NCBI RefSeq assembly: GCF_002934325.1
Contig: NZ_PTIV01000004.1
Coordinates: 1-64,000, forward strand
Direction of reading: 5' to 3'
Source: Marinobacter persicus
GTDB taxonomy: Bacteria; Pseudomonadota; Gammaproteobacteria; Pseudomonadales; Oleiphilaceae
DNA: 64,000 nucleotides
Under the pieces are notes generated by a model. The model was given only the letters and a program-made list of their open reading frames with translations. It made no database searches and was not told the DNA's origin. Shown here piece after piece: positions 36,777 through 45,349 of this stretch; position 1 is the stretch's first letter, and every line of letters begins with the position of its first letter. The position numbers and the translations under genes were made by a program.

Positions 36777-38204
36777 ATGTTAAGGAAGACACTGGACAAC
36801 CTTCATTTATACCGCCCTTATCTGCTGGTTACCGCAGTATCCGTCGTTCTTTTTTTTCCTACCTGGGCCCGGCTCTTCGGGCAATGGCTCGAATTCGAGC
36901 AGGTACTTGCCCACGGTCTGGCAACCGGTATTATTTTCCTCATCCTGCTGGTGATCCATCCACCTCACGCTCCCGGTAAAAAGCCTGGCCTGATCCAGGA
37001 ACATAGTCTGGCCGGTGCGGTATTACTGGTCCTGGTAACATTGGCATGGGCACTGGTGGAACTGGTGCGTATCGATACCCTGAGCTACCTGCTATTGCCC
37101 GCCGGCATGCTGTGCGTCGCCTGGACCCTGCTGGGATTAAACAGCGCTTTACGGTTTCTGCCCTACGTATTGCTGTTATCCCTCTCGCTACCAATCTGGG
37201 CAGACTTCATACCCGCTCTGGTTGCCCTTGCCAGTGCGGTGGTCAGTTATTGGATCCAGTTGTTCGATATGACCGCACTGATTGAAGGCAATTCGATCAC
37301 CCTGCCCTGGGGCCGGTTGATCATTGCCGACGGCTGCTCCGGCATTCGCTACTTCGCCATCTCCATTCTGCTTGCCGCAGTTGTCTCCATTCTTAACGAT
37401 TACCGCTGGAAGGGCTGGATGGGACTGGTAACAGCGGCCATGGTGATTGGCCTGATCGCCAACTGGGTGCGCATTTTCATGCTGGTGGTGATCGGCTATC
37501 AAAGCCGGATGCAAAGCCCGTTACTGACCGATCACGAGATGCTGGGCTGGCTGGTGTACGGTGCTTTCATTCTTCCGGCGCTGTATTTTGCGCCCGCTCG
37601 TCGACGGACCGTCCATGTGCCTGAGACTCAGCCGACCACGATCTTCCGCAAGGGGTTTGCGGCGCTGGTTATCGCTTTCCTGGTTGGACCACTTGCGATT
37701 AACCTGGCCCAGTTTACCGCCACAGCCGCCCCGGCATGGAAGCCGGGTAACTCCGAACTCAAGCCGGTCGAGCCGTCGCAACTTCCTGTCACGCTGAGAC
37801 TACCCGCCAGCCTGAACCAGGAACTCTGGCAGGACGGTGATGGCGTCTGGGTATCCCTGGCACAATCCGTCCGTTCACCCGCCACAGACCACAAGCTGGT
37901 GCCCTACCTGCGCCCCACCATCGATGGTGAACTTTGGCTAAAGGCTGACACCCGGAACAATATCAACATCTACCAACACCTGATAAACCGCCAGAAGGTG
38001 GCTGTTTCCCAGTGGTACCAGGTGGGTAGCTACCGGGCCTATAGCTACCGCGACGCCAAGCTTCTGCAAATACCGGCTACACTCAAGGGAGAAAGCCGGT
38101 TTGCCTTGGTCACACTGCTTGCGGCCTGCTCGCCGCTGAGCTGTGACGATGCAACGGCCGCCATCAACGAACGGCTTGATACCATCCGTTTACATAATCG
38201 GTAG
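36777..38204 (+). CDS. xrtA: Exosortase A (transpeptidase-like, membrane) with EpsI-like tail
   Basis: 475 residues. The N-terminal ~275 residues are a polytopic membrane domain with eight or so helices. They carry the exosortase catalytic residues Cys187 (ADGCSGIRY), Arg232 (ANWVRIF) and His253 (TDHEMLGW). After a last helix near 285-305, a periplasmic domain (about 310-475) resembles the EpsI/DUF3485 domain often fused to XrtA. It is divergent, and I could not recognise all EpsI motifs. XrtA cleaves PEP-CTERM proteins after translocation, and exopolysaccharide production is needed in characterised systems. The flippase gene follows at a 3-base gap. Confidence 0.9.
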   Translation: MLRKTLDNLHLYRPYLLVTAVSVVLFFPTWARLFGQWLEFEQVLAHGLATGIIFLILLVIHPPHAPGKKPGLIQEHSLAGAVLLVLVTLAWALVELVRIDTLSYLLLPAGMLCVAWTLLGLNSALRFLPYVLLLSLSLPIWADFIPALVALASAVVSYWIQLFDMTALIEGNSITLPWGRLIIADGCSGIRYFAISILLAAVVSILNDYRWKGWMGLVTAAMVIGLIANWVRIFMLVVIGYQSRMQSPLLTDHEMLGWLVYGAFILPALYFAPARRRTVHVPETQPTTIFRKGFAALVIAFLVGPLAINLAQFTATAAPAWKPGNSELKPVEPSQLPVTLRLPASLNQELWQDGDGVWVSLAQSVRSPATDHKLVPYLRPTIDGELWLKADTRNNINIYQHLINRQKVAVSQWYQVGSYRAYSYRDAKLLQIPATLKGESRFALVTLLAACSPLSCDDATAAINERLDTIRLHNR

Positions 38205-38207
38205 CCA

Positions 38208-39668
38208 ATGTCTGCCAGCCTTCGTGTCGTTAAAAGTGCCGGTCTGCTGCTGAGCCTCCAGCTGATACAGCGCGGGCTGGGCATTGTCAGCACCCTGATC
38301 CTTGCCCGGCTGCTGTTGCCGGAGCACTTCGGCGTCGTGGCACTGGTGATGATCGCCCTGCAGTTCTTTGAATTACTGGTGGAAACGGGCAGCCAGCAGT
38401 ACATCATCCAGAAGACAGAGGTGAGCAATACCGACCTCAATACCGCCTGGAGCATGGACATCAGCATAAAATCCGCCATGTGCCTAGTGATCATCATGCT
38501 TTCCGTTCCCATTGCTTCGTTCTTTGATACACCAGCCCTGGCGCCTGCCTTGGCCGTGGCTTCGGTAACCCTGCCCATTCGTTCCCTGAAAACACCCGGC
38601 GTGATGCTCCTGGCCCGGGAAATTAACTACCGGCCTGTGTTCCGATTGACGCTATGGCAAAAACTGCTGTCGTTCGCCACCGTTGTTACCTGGGCGTTTA
38701 TCAGCCCCAGCCATTGGGCGATGATTGCCGGGACGGTAGTCTCAGCTGTTGTGTTCACCATCGGCTCCTACCGCGTGCATGATTTTCGGCCATCCTGGAC
38801 CCTGGCCCATCTCGGCCAGCAGTGGCGATTTTCCCAGTGGTTGCTGATGCGGGGAATCGTCGGATTCACCCGTTCCCAGATTGATAACCTGATGGTCTCC
38901 CGTTGGTTCGGCACCACCCAGCTGGGTGGCTATAACCTGGTCCGGGAAGTGAGCCTGTTGCCAGCTTTATCTGCGATCATCCCAATGACTGAACCGCTGC
39001 TGGCAGCCATTGCCGAAGGCAAAAAGGAAGCGGATACCCTCGCTTTTCGGGTTCGGTTGGGAATGGCGTTGCTGATCACAGTGCTCACGCCGATCACCGC
39101 TTTCATCATGATGTACCCGGAGCTGATTGTGCGTGTGCTGCTGGGGCCGGACTGGAGTGAATTTGCGGGCCTGCTACGGCCATTTGGGCTGTTCTTCTTT
39201 ACGTTTTGCCTGTTCTCCGTGATCAGTGACGCCCTGATTGCCCAGGGGCGAGTGAAATTGCTGTTCTGGTTTGATCTGTTATCCACGCTGATCATTATTG
39301 CCGTGCTCGCCGGCATAGCACGGGAAAGCCTCTACACCATGGCCTGGGCCAGGGGCTGGCTGGCGGTGGCGACCACAGTATTGTTGCTGGTCATCCTGGA
39401 CCGGGAAACAAAATTCAGCGTTGGCCGGCTTGCGTTACTCTGCCTGCCCGCGGCCGCAGGCACACTGTTCGCTCTTTCCCTGACCATCGCATTACCGCTT
39501 GCCAGCCAGCACTTTCTGGTGGAGTTCCTGACCAGGGGTGTCGTTTTTGTATTTTCAGCAGCGGCAGCCACACTTGTCATAGCCTGGCTCTGGATGCGAG
39601 GTAGCGAGGAAGGACACCAGCTGCGATTCCTTGTCAAAAAACTTTACAGTGAACGGAAAAGCGCCTAA
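38208..39668 (+). CDS. Polysaccharide flippase, Wzx/WzxC-like
   Basis: 486 residues with about 12-14 hydrophobic helices and the MOP-superfamily opening LLLSLQLIQRGLGIVSTLILARLLLPEHFGVVAL. The second half has the GGYNLVREVSLLPALSAII block common to lipopolysaccharide flippases. It should move lipid-linked oligosaccharide units across the inner membrane. It sits 3 bases after xrtA. A second flippase domain occurs in the fusion gene at 53579-55975, so the locus holds two. Confidence 0.88.
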   Translation: MSASLRVVKSAGLLLSLQLIQRGLGIVSTLILARLLLPEHFGVVALVMIALQFFELLVETGSQQYIIQKTEVSNTDLNTAWSMDISIKSAMCLVIIMLSVPIASFFDTPALAPALAVASVTLPIRSLKTPGVMLLAREINYRPVFRLTLWQKLLSFATVVTWAFISPSHWAMIAGTVVSAVVFTIGSYRVHDFRPSWTLAHLGQQWRFSQWLLMRGIVGFTRSQIDNLMVSRWFGTTQLGGYNLVREVSLLPALSAIIPMTEPLLAAIAEGKKEADTLAFRVRLGMALLITVLTPITAFIMMYPELIVRVLLGPDWSEFAGLLRPFGLFFFTFCLFSVISDALIAQGRVKLLFWFDLLSTLIIIAVLAGIARESLYTMAWARGWLAVATTVLLLVILDRETKFSVGRLALLCLPAAAGTLFALSLTIALPLASQHFLVEFLTRGVVFVFSAAAATLVIAWLWMRGSEEGHQLRFLVKKLYSERKSA

Positions 39669-39670
39669 AT

Positions 39671-39685
39671 GTAATTTTATGTTAC
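39671..39685. promoter_or_regulatory. Copy A of a recurring TGTAAC-N5-GTTACA palindrome
   Basis: GTAATTTTATGTTAC, one mismatch from a perfect palindrome, begins 2 bases after the flippase stop and ends 44 bases before the start of the lyase-like gene. It may overlap the -35 region of a promoter with a -10 at TATGCT (39699-39704). Confidence 0.4.
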
Positions 39686-39729
39686 AACAAATGGGCGCTA
39701 TGCTCTTGAAGAGCAAACGGACTTGAGCT

Positions 39730-42333
39730 GTGGGCAAAACCATGGAACCGATCGCCATTCGACTTACCGAAACCACCGGCATCGCCAGGAACAGCGAGCC
39801 TGTTTTCGTGGGCGTCCCCCTGGCGCGCGGGTTGATTCGTGACGCCTCAAAACTGGCGCTGACCGTGGCAAACAGTGACCAGCCCCTGCCAGCCTGTTTT
39901 ACCGTGTTGTGCCGATGGCCCGATGCCAGCATCCGGTGGGTGTTGGTGGAGTTCGAAACCGATTTGGCTCCCCGTTCAGACCAGACCCTATGGGTTCGGG
40001 AAGCCACCAACACTGCTAGTAACCAGCCCATGGACATCGACTCCGCCATTGGTGGCTGGCAAATCCAGACCGCCGGCGGCACGTTCCGGCTGACATCCAA
40101 CCAACCAATCTGGCAAAACCAGAGCAATGCCGGGAGCATCACCACCCAACCCGAGCTGAGAGATGAGCATGGCAGCCTGTGCAAGACGGTGGCGGATGCC
40201 GACTGGCACCTGCGCCGCAGTGGCTCCCTGTATGTCTACGCGACACTCACCGGCCAATGGCTGCGGCCCGATGACAGCCCCCTGGCCCGGTTTCACTGCC
40301 AGCTCCGCATTTCTTCTCACACCGGCGTGGTTAGGGCGCAGGTGCAGATTCACAACCCAAATCGTGCCCGCCATCCCGGCGGTTTGTGGGACCTGGGAGA
40401 CGAAGGCTCCGTGCTGTTTCGCAGTCTGGAGCTGGTCACCAACACGTCAGGCCATCACGACACTGCCAGTCTCCAGGCCGATGCCACAGCTCCCGACAGC
40501 CAGTGGCAAACCGCAGCCGAGGTCACCCTCTACCAGGATTCCAGTGGCGGCGAAAACTGGGACAGCCTGAACCACGTTGACCGCCACCAGGAAAGAACCA
40601 CCCACCTGCCGGGCTACCGGTTACTCACCGATGGGGCCGAGGCCAGTGGTAAAAGAGCCAACCCACAGCTGAAACTCAGCGGCCCGGAATACCAGCTCCA
40701 GATCGCGGTCCCGGGGTTCTGGCAGAACTTTCCTTCGAGCATCCATCACAACAACCAAACCACGGCGGTGGGGTTGTTTCCGGCGCAGCCAGATAACCGG
40801 CTTCACGAACTGCAGGGTGGTGAACGCCGAACCCTGTGCTGCCTGTTCAGTTATCAGGACCCGGCCTTTGACCTAGCGTGGGCCTACGCGCCGCTGGTGC
40901 CGGTCCTACCAGGATCGACCTACCAACAGGCCCACGCTTTCCCCTGGTTCTCTGCCAACGCCGAGCACGACCCGCTTTCCGGCCTGCTGCAGCTGGGTCT
41001 GGACGGCCCCTCTAACTTCTTCGCAAAGCGCGAAGCAATCGATGAATATGGCTGGCGCAATTTCGGCGATATTTTTGCGGATCACGAATGCCTGTATCAG
41101 CCCGATGACGAGCCACCACTGGTTTCCCACTACAACAACCAGTACGACGCGCTCTACGGCTTCGCCCGTCAGTTTGCGGCCACCGGGGACCGGCGCTGGT
41201 TTGAACTGATGAACGACCTGGCGTCCCACGTCGCCGACATTGATATCTACCACACCCAGAAAGACCGATCGGAATACAACAACGGCCTGTTCTGGCATAC
41301 CGATCATTACCTGCCGGCCCAGACGGCCACGCACCGGACGTTCAGCCGCCACAACCAGACCAGCAGCACACCGGGGCAAACCGGCGGTGGGCCGGGTGCG
41401 GAGCATTGCTATACCACCGGCCTTCTCTACCACTACCTGATGACCGGACAGGCCACCTCCCGGGAAGCGGTCATGGACCTGACCCGCTGGATGGTGGGAT
41501 TACACGAGGGCTGCGGCGGCTTTCTGGAGCAGGTACTGGCGGTCAAGAAGCAGGATCTGCCAAAAATCAAAGCCATACTCCATCTGGAGCGCCCCACCCG
41601 TCACCGTTACCCCCTTACCCGAGGTACCGGCAACTACCTGAACGCTTTGCTGGATGCCCATCTTCTGGAACCTGGATACGACTGGCTGGAACGCGCCCGG
41701 GATGTCATTGAACAGACCTGCCATCCAGACGATGATCTCGATGCACGAAACCTGCTGGACCGGGAGGCGAACTGGCATTACCTGGTCTTTCTCAGCAGCC
41801 TGTGTCGATATTTACTGCTCAGCCATGAAGCCGAATGCCATGACTGGCACTACCAGTATGCCCTTGCCTGTTTTCGTCATTACACACGCTGGATAGTGGA
41901 AAACGAGCAACCCTTCCTCGCCCAGTCCGAAGACCTGGAGTTCGACAACCACACCTGGGCGGCGCAGGATATTCGCAAGGCCATGCTGATGTATCAGGCC
42001 GCCTGTTTTGATCCAGAGTACCGGAATCGCTATCTGGAAAAAGGACAGCAGTGGCTTGATTACGTGGTCAGCACCCTTGAAAAGAGCCCGGAAAAGCATT
42101 TCACCCGCATACAAATGATTCTGCTACAGAATCACGGCCCCCACCTGGCAACCATGACCCTGCCAGAGGTGGCCCTGCAGACGGACCTGATCCAGGCATC
42201 GCGCCTGGCACCGCCGGTTTTACCCCTACCCGAACTGCTCGGACGCGTCACTGCCCGAGTCTTTCGGGGCCTTAAAACCTTCAGGCTTGACCACGAACGG
42301 GCCTGGCTGGCATCAAGGTTGGATCGCCGATGA
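39730..42333 (+). CDS. RIFT-barrel / exo-rhamnogalacturonan-lyase-like protein
   Basis: 867 residues with no signal peptide or transmembrane helix, so predicted cytosolic. The N-terminal ~65 residues (EPVFVGVPLARGLI, LPACFTVLCRWPDASIRWVLVEF) match the opening of the RIFT/PcRGLX-type lyase family. The central beta-rich part is followed from about residue 420 by an alpha/alpha-barrel-like region rich in His, Trp and Tyr (HYNNQYDALYGFARQFAATGD, EYNNGLFWHTDHYLPA). Related proteins act on acidic polysaccharides. In a synthesis locus it might trim or edit the polymer. The start is uncertain: GTG at 39730 or ATG at 39742. It overlaps the next gene by four bases. Confidence 0.65.
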   Translation: MGKTMEPIAIRLTETTGIARNSEPVFVGVPLARGLIRDASKLALTVANSDQPLPACFTVLCRWPDASIRWVLVEFETDLAPRSDQTLWVREATNTASNQPMDIDSAIGGWQIQTAGGTFRLTSNQPIWQNQSNAGSITTQPELRDEHGSLCKTVADADWHLRRSGSLYVYATLTGQWLRPDDSPLARFHCQLRISSHTGVVRAQVQIHNPNRARHPGGLWDLGDEGSVLFRSLELVTNTSGHHDTASLQADATAPDSQWQTAAEVTLYQDSSGGENWDSLNHVDRHQERTTHLPGYRLLTDGAEASGKRANPQLKLSGPEYQLQIAVPGFWQNFPSSIHHNNQTTAVGLFPAQPDNRLHELQGGERRTLCCLFSYQDPAFDLAWAYAPLVPVLPGSTYQQAHAFPWFSANAEHDPLSGLLQLGLDGPSNFFAKREAIDEYGWRNFGDIFADHECLYQPDDEPPLVSHYNNQYDALYGFARQFAATGDRRWFELMNDLASHVADIDIYHTQKDRSEYNNGLFWHTDHYLPAQTATHRTFSRHNQTSSTPGQTGGGPGAEHCYTTGLLYHYLMTGQATSREAVMDLTRWMVGLHEGCGGFLEQVLAVKKQDLPKIKAILHLERPTRHRYPLTRGTGNYLNALLDAHLLEPGYDWLERARDVIEQTCHPDDDLDARNLLDREANWHYLVFLSSLCRYLLLSHEAECHDWHYQYALACFRHYTRWIVENEQPFLAQSEDLEFDNHTWAAQDIRKAMLMYQAACFDPEYRNRYLEKGQQWLDYVVSTLEKSPEKHFTRIQMILLQNHGPHLATMTLPEVALQTDLIQASRLAPPVLPLPELLGRVTARVFRGLKTFRLDHERAWLASRLDRR

Positions 42334-42965
42334 GTACTCGCCATCAAATCAAGAAACTGATCAAACTCGTGTTCCTGGTACTGGCACTGCCGCTGTTCCT
42401 GCTGTATCGGGTAGTGAGCTTGGCGGGCAACAAAGACAGTGTCTTCCAGTCTTTTTCACAACTGCTGAGCCTGATCCCCGGCAAGATCGGCGTATACCTT
42501 CGTGCCGCCTTCTACAAGCTGGCTTGCACACACACCTCGGACAACATCAGCGTAAGCTTTCTCACCCTGTTGTCCCATCAGGACACCACCCTGGGCGAAG
42601 GCATTTACATCGGCCCCGGGTGCAACATTGGCAAATGCAGTATTGGCGATAACACCCTGCTGGGCAGCGGAGTGCATGTGCTCAGCGGCAGCCGCCAGCA
42701 CAACTTCACCGATCCGGAAACCCCCATCAAAGAACAGGGTGGCCATTTTGAAAAGATTCACATCGGCCGCGATTGCTGGCTGGGCAACCAGGCCATCGTC
42801 ATGGTCAGCCTGGCTGACAAGACCCTGGTGGCCGCCGGCAGTGTGGTGACCCGCAGTGCCGAGCCTGGGGCCATTCTGGCGGGCAACCCTGCCAAGGTGA
42901 TCGGCAACCGCCTGACCCCAAAAACCGAATCCGCCAAAAAAGAGGCCGATTCCGATGGCCAGTAA
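42330..42965 (+). CDS. Left-handed beta-helix acyltransferase (hexapeptide repeat)
   Basis: 211 residues. An N-terminal hydrophobic segment (about 12-30, LVFLVLALPLFLLYRVVSL) probably attaches it to the membrane. The hexapeptide-repeat domain runs from about 85 to 195, with IYIGPGCNIGKCSIGDNTLLGSG and the typical closing pattern GRDCWLGNQAIVMV...AGSVVTRS...AGNPAKVI. The family transfers acetyl or other acyl groups to sugars. It overlaps the lyase-like gene (ATGA) and the following PaaK-like gene (11 bases), so it is co-translated with both. The acceptor is presumably the exopolysaccharide unit. Confidence 0.85.
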   Translation: MSTRHQIKKLIKLVFLVLALPLFLLYRVVSLAGNKDSVFQSFSQLLSLIPGKIGVYLRAAFYKLACTHTSDNISVSFLTLLSHQDTTLGEGIYIGPGCNIGKCSIGDNTLLGSGVHVLSGSRQHNFTDPETPIKEQGGHFEKIHIGRDCWLGNQAIVMVSLADKTLVAAGSVVTRSAEPGAILAGNPAKVIGNRLTPKTESAKKEADSDGQ

Positions 42966-44337
42966 CGCAGAAGCCATCTACCTGGCCTCACCGGTCTGGC
43001 TTCAAAACCTGCTGGTTACCGGCATGGGATACCGGTTATTCCAGAAACGCTACACCGGTCTTTATCACCACTTGTTACAGCAGGCCCGAGACGCCCGCGA
43101 ATGGACGCCCGCCCAGCGCGAAACCTGGCAGAATCAGCAACTGCACCGCATGGTCAGGCATTGTCGAAACGCCATCCCCTACTACCAGCGACTGTTCGCC
43201 GAACATGGGCTGCATGAGAACGACATCACCGCGCTATCGGATTTGCATAAAATCCCACCCCTGGACAAGCAAACCGTCCGGGAAAATGCTGAAGAACTAC
43301 GCCATGCCGGGGAGAAACCCTGGCTTGTGCAGCACACCAGCGGCAGCACCGGCACGCCCCTGGCGCTTGGGGTCAACGAGCACACCTACAAGCTGGCCAT
43401 GGCCCTGGTGGTTGATCATGAGGAAAGCCATGGTGTGCCTTTCGGCGCCCGCCGCGCCACGTTTGCCGGTCGCATGGTACAACCCCCCGATAATATGTCG
43501 CCGCCGTTTGCCCGCTACAATCGGGCAGAAAACCAGCGCCTCTATTCGGCTTATCACCTGAACGACCAAACCTTTGATTGGTATCGGCGGGACCTGGACC
43601 GCTTCCAACCCCGGGAGCTGATTGGCTACCCCTCCGCCATCAGTGAACTGGCTTCCTGTTATCTGCGCTCGGCCACAGAGCCAAAATTCCAGCCAAAAGC
43701 CATCGTCACCAATTCCGAAACACTCCTGGACTGGCAGCGGGAGAAAATAGAGTCCGTGTTCAACTGCCCGGTCTTCGACTACTACGGCACCGCAGAGTAC
43801 CTGGTCTTCGCCGGCCAGGATCAAAGCGGCCTTTATCGGACCAACCCTCTGCTCGGCATTGCCGAAGTCTGTACCAGTGAACAGCAACCCGACTCAGGAC
43901 CGATACTGGCGACAACACTCACCAATACCTGCATGCCTATACTGCGATACCGGATTGGTGACACCGCTACCCTGGAGTCACCGAGAGCCCCCGGGTCCGG
44001 CCCTGTCAGTATCCTTAAGGCGATCAACGGTCGCGAGGATGATTACATACAGACGCCCGATGGACGACGTCTTGGGCGTATGGACCATATTTTCAAAGGT
44101 GTTCGTGGTATCCGGGAAGCCCAGATCATCCAGACAGCTCCAGACCACTGCACGGTCAAGCTGGTGCCCGAGGGCCTACTGGAGCCATCAGACTCCGACA
44201 CCATCCGGGCCAATTTCCGGAAACGGGTCGCGGATGCCATGGTGCTGACAATTGAACCCGTGGAGAGTATTCCGCGGGGGCGCAATGGTAAATTCAAGAA
44301 CGTCATCGGGATGGATGGCATCGATCATGGCTACTGA
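42955..44337 (+). CDS. PaaK/CapK-like adenylate-forming enzyme
   Basis: 460 residues. The nucleotide-binding motif HTSGSTGTPLAL (near 125-136) and later DYYGTAEY, RYRIGDTATL and GRMDHI are those of phenylacetate-CoA ligase-like proteins. CapK-type members occur in capsule loci and are thought to activate an acid for attachment to sugar. Overlap with the acyltransferase gene upstream and the glycosyltransferase downstream places it in a polysaccharide-decoration step. The acid and acceptor are unknown. Confidence 0.8.
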   Translation: MASNAEAIYLASPVWLQNLLVTGMGYRLFQKRYTGLYHHLLQQARDAREWTPAQRETWQNQQLHRMVRHCRNAIPYYQRLFAEHGLHENDITALSDLHKIPPLDKQTVRENAEELRHAGEKPWLVQHTSGSTGTPLALGVNEHTYKLAMALVVDHEESHGVPFGARRATFAGRMVQPPDNMSPPFARYNRAENQRLYSAYHLNDQTFDWYRRDLDRFQPRELIGYPSAISELASCYLRSATEPKFQPKAIVTNSETLLDWQREKIESVFNCPVFDYYGTAEYLVFAGQDQSGLYRTNPLLGIAEVCTSEQQPDSGPILATTLTNTCMPILRYRIGDTATLESPRAPGSGPVSILKAINGREDDYIQTPDGRRLGRMDHIFKGVRGIREAQIIQTAPDHCTVKLVPEGLLEPSDSDTIRANFRKRVADAMVLTIEPVESIPRGRNGKFKNVIGMDGIDHGY

Positions 44338-45349
44338 CAGAATCTGGCTCTCCTGGGAGACCCAACGCCGAACGGTGGAGCTTTCACGCAAATTCAATGC
44401 GCAGCTTCATATTCTTGAAACCAGCAAAAAGGGTGTCCCGCGCTATCTCGTGCTCACGCAGAGAACGATCAGAACCCTCCTCACCTGCAAACCAAAGATC
44501 GTATTCGTCCAGAATCCATCCGTAATCCTGGCCACGCTGGTGTTGCTATTAAGGCCCCTTTTCGGTTATCGGGTGGTCGTTGACCGCCACACCAACTTCA
44601 AGTTCGGTACCCGCCATTCCAGGCAGCTTAAATGGCGGGTATTCCATGCACTGAGCCGATTCACCCTTCGCACCGCCGACATTACCATCGTCACCAATCG
44701 CTATTTGCGGTTGTACATCAAACAACAGGGCGCAAACGCCTACATTCTCCCGGATCCCCTGCCGGCGCTGCGACCTGGTGATAATCACAGTGCCGGGGAA
44801 ACCGGGAAACTGTCGGGGTTCTTTGTCTGCACCTTTGCTGAGGATGAACCCTATCGGGAAGTTTTTGAGGCCATGAAACAGCATCCCGACACAGACTTCT
44901 ATGTAACCGGAAACTTCAAAAAAGCGAATCCGCACACCCTGGATGCTGTCGATAACAATATTCATCTGTTGGGCTTTGTGCCGGAGCAAGACTACATTGA
45001 TCACCTGTTCAGGTGTGACTTCAGCATTATCCTGACAACCCAGGAATTCACCCTGAACTGCGGGGCCTATGAGTCTCTGGTGGCCAATAAACCGGCCGTG
45101 CTTGCAAACACCCTGACCATCCGGCGCTATTTCTCAAAAGGCTTTGTTTACACCGATCCATGCTCGGTAGACGCCATTAATCACGCCATAGGCGAGGTTG
45201 GCCGTCGTCTTGACGAACTGAAAGCGGATCAGGTTACGCTCCGGAAGGAACTGACGCAGGAATGGTCAACCCTGAAAAACAGGATTGACCAGCAGATACA
45301 GGTACTAACCCCAACCGGTGCAACAGATCCGACATCTAATCAACAGTGA
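44327..45349 (+). CDS. Glycosyltransferase, GT-B fold
   Basis: About 340 residues from the ATG at 44327, which overlaps the preceding stop by 11 bases. The longer frame from 44252 would overlap it by 86. The N-terminal Rossmann half (IWLSWETQRRTVELSRKF, KIVFVQNPSVILATL) and C-terminal half (FFVCTFAEDEPYREVFEAM, IHLLGFVPEQDYIDHLF, CGAYESLVANKPAVL) follow GT4-type organisation, with the Glu of the donor-binding motif at YESL. It transfers a sugar in repeat-unit assembly at the inner membrane. Its last 14 bases overlap the end of a convergent gene. Confidence 0.8.
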   Translation: MATDRIWLSWETQRRTVELSRKFNAQLHILETSKKGVPRYLVLTQRTIRTLLTCKPKIVFVQNPSVILATLVLLLRPLFGYRVVVDRHTNFKFGTRHSRQLKWRVFHALSRFTLRTADITIVTNRYLRLYIKQQGANAYILPDPLPALRPGDNHSAGETGKLSGFFVCTFAEDEPYREVFEAMKQHPDTDFYVTGNFKKANPHTLDAVDNNIHLLGFVPEQDYIDHLFRCDFSIILTTQEFTLNCGAYESLVANKPAVLANTLTIRRYFSKGFVYTDPCSVDAINHAIGEVGRRLDELKADQVTLRKELTQEWSTLKNRIDQQIQVLTPTGATDPTSNQQ

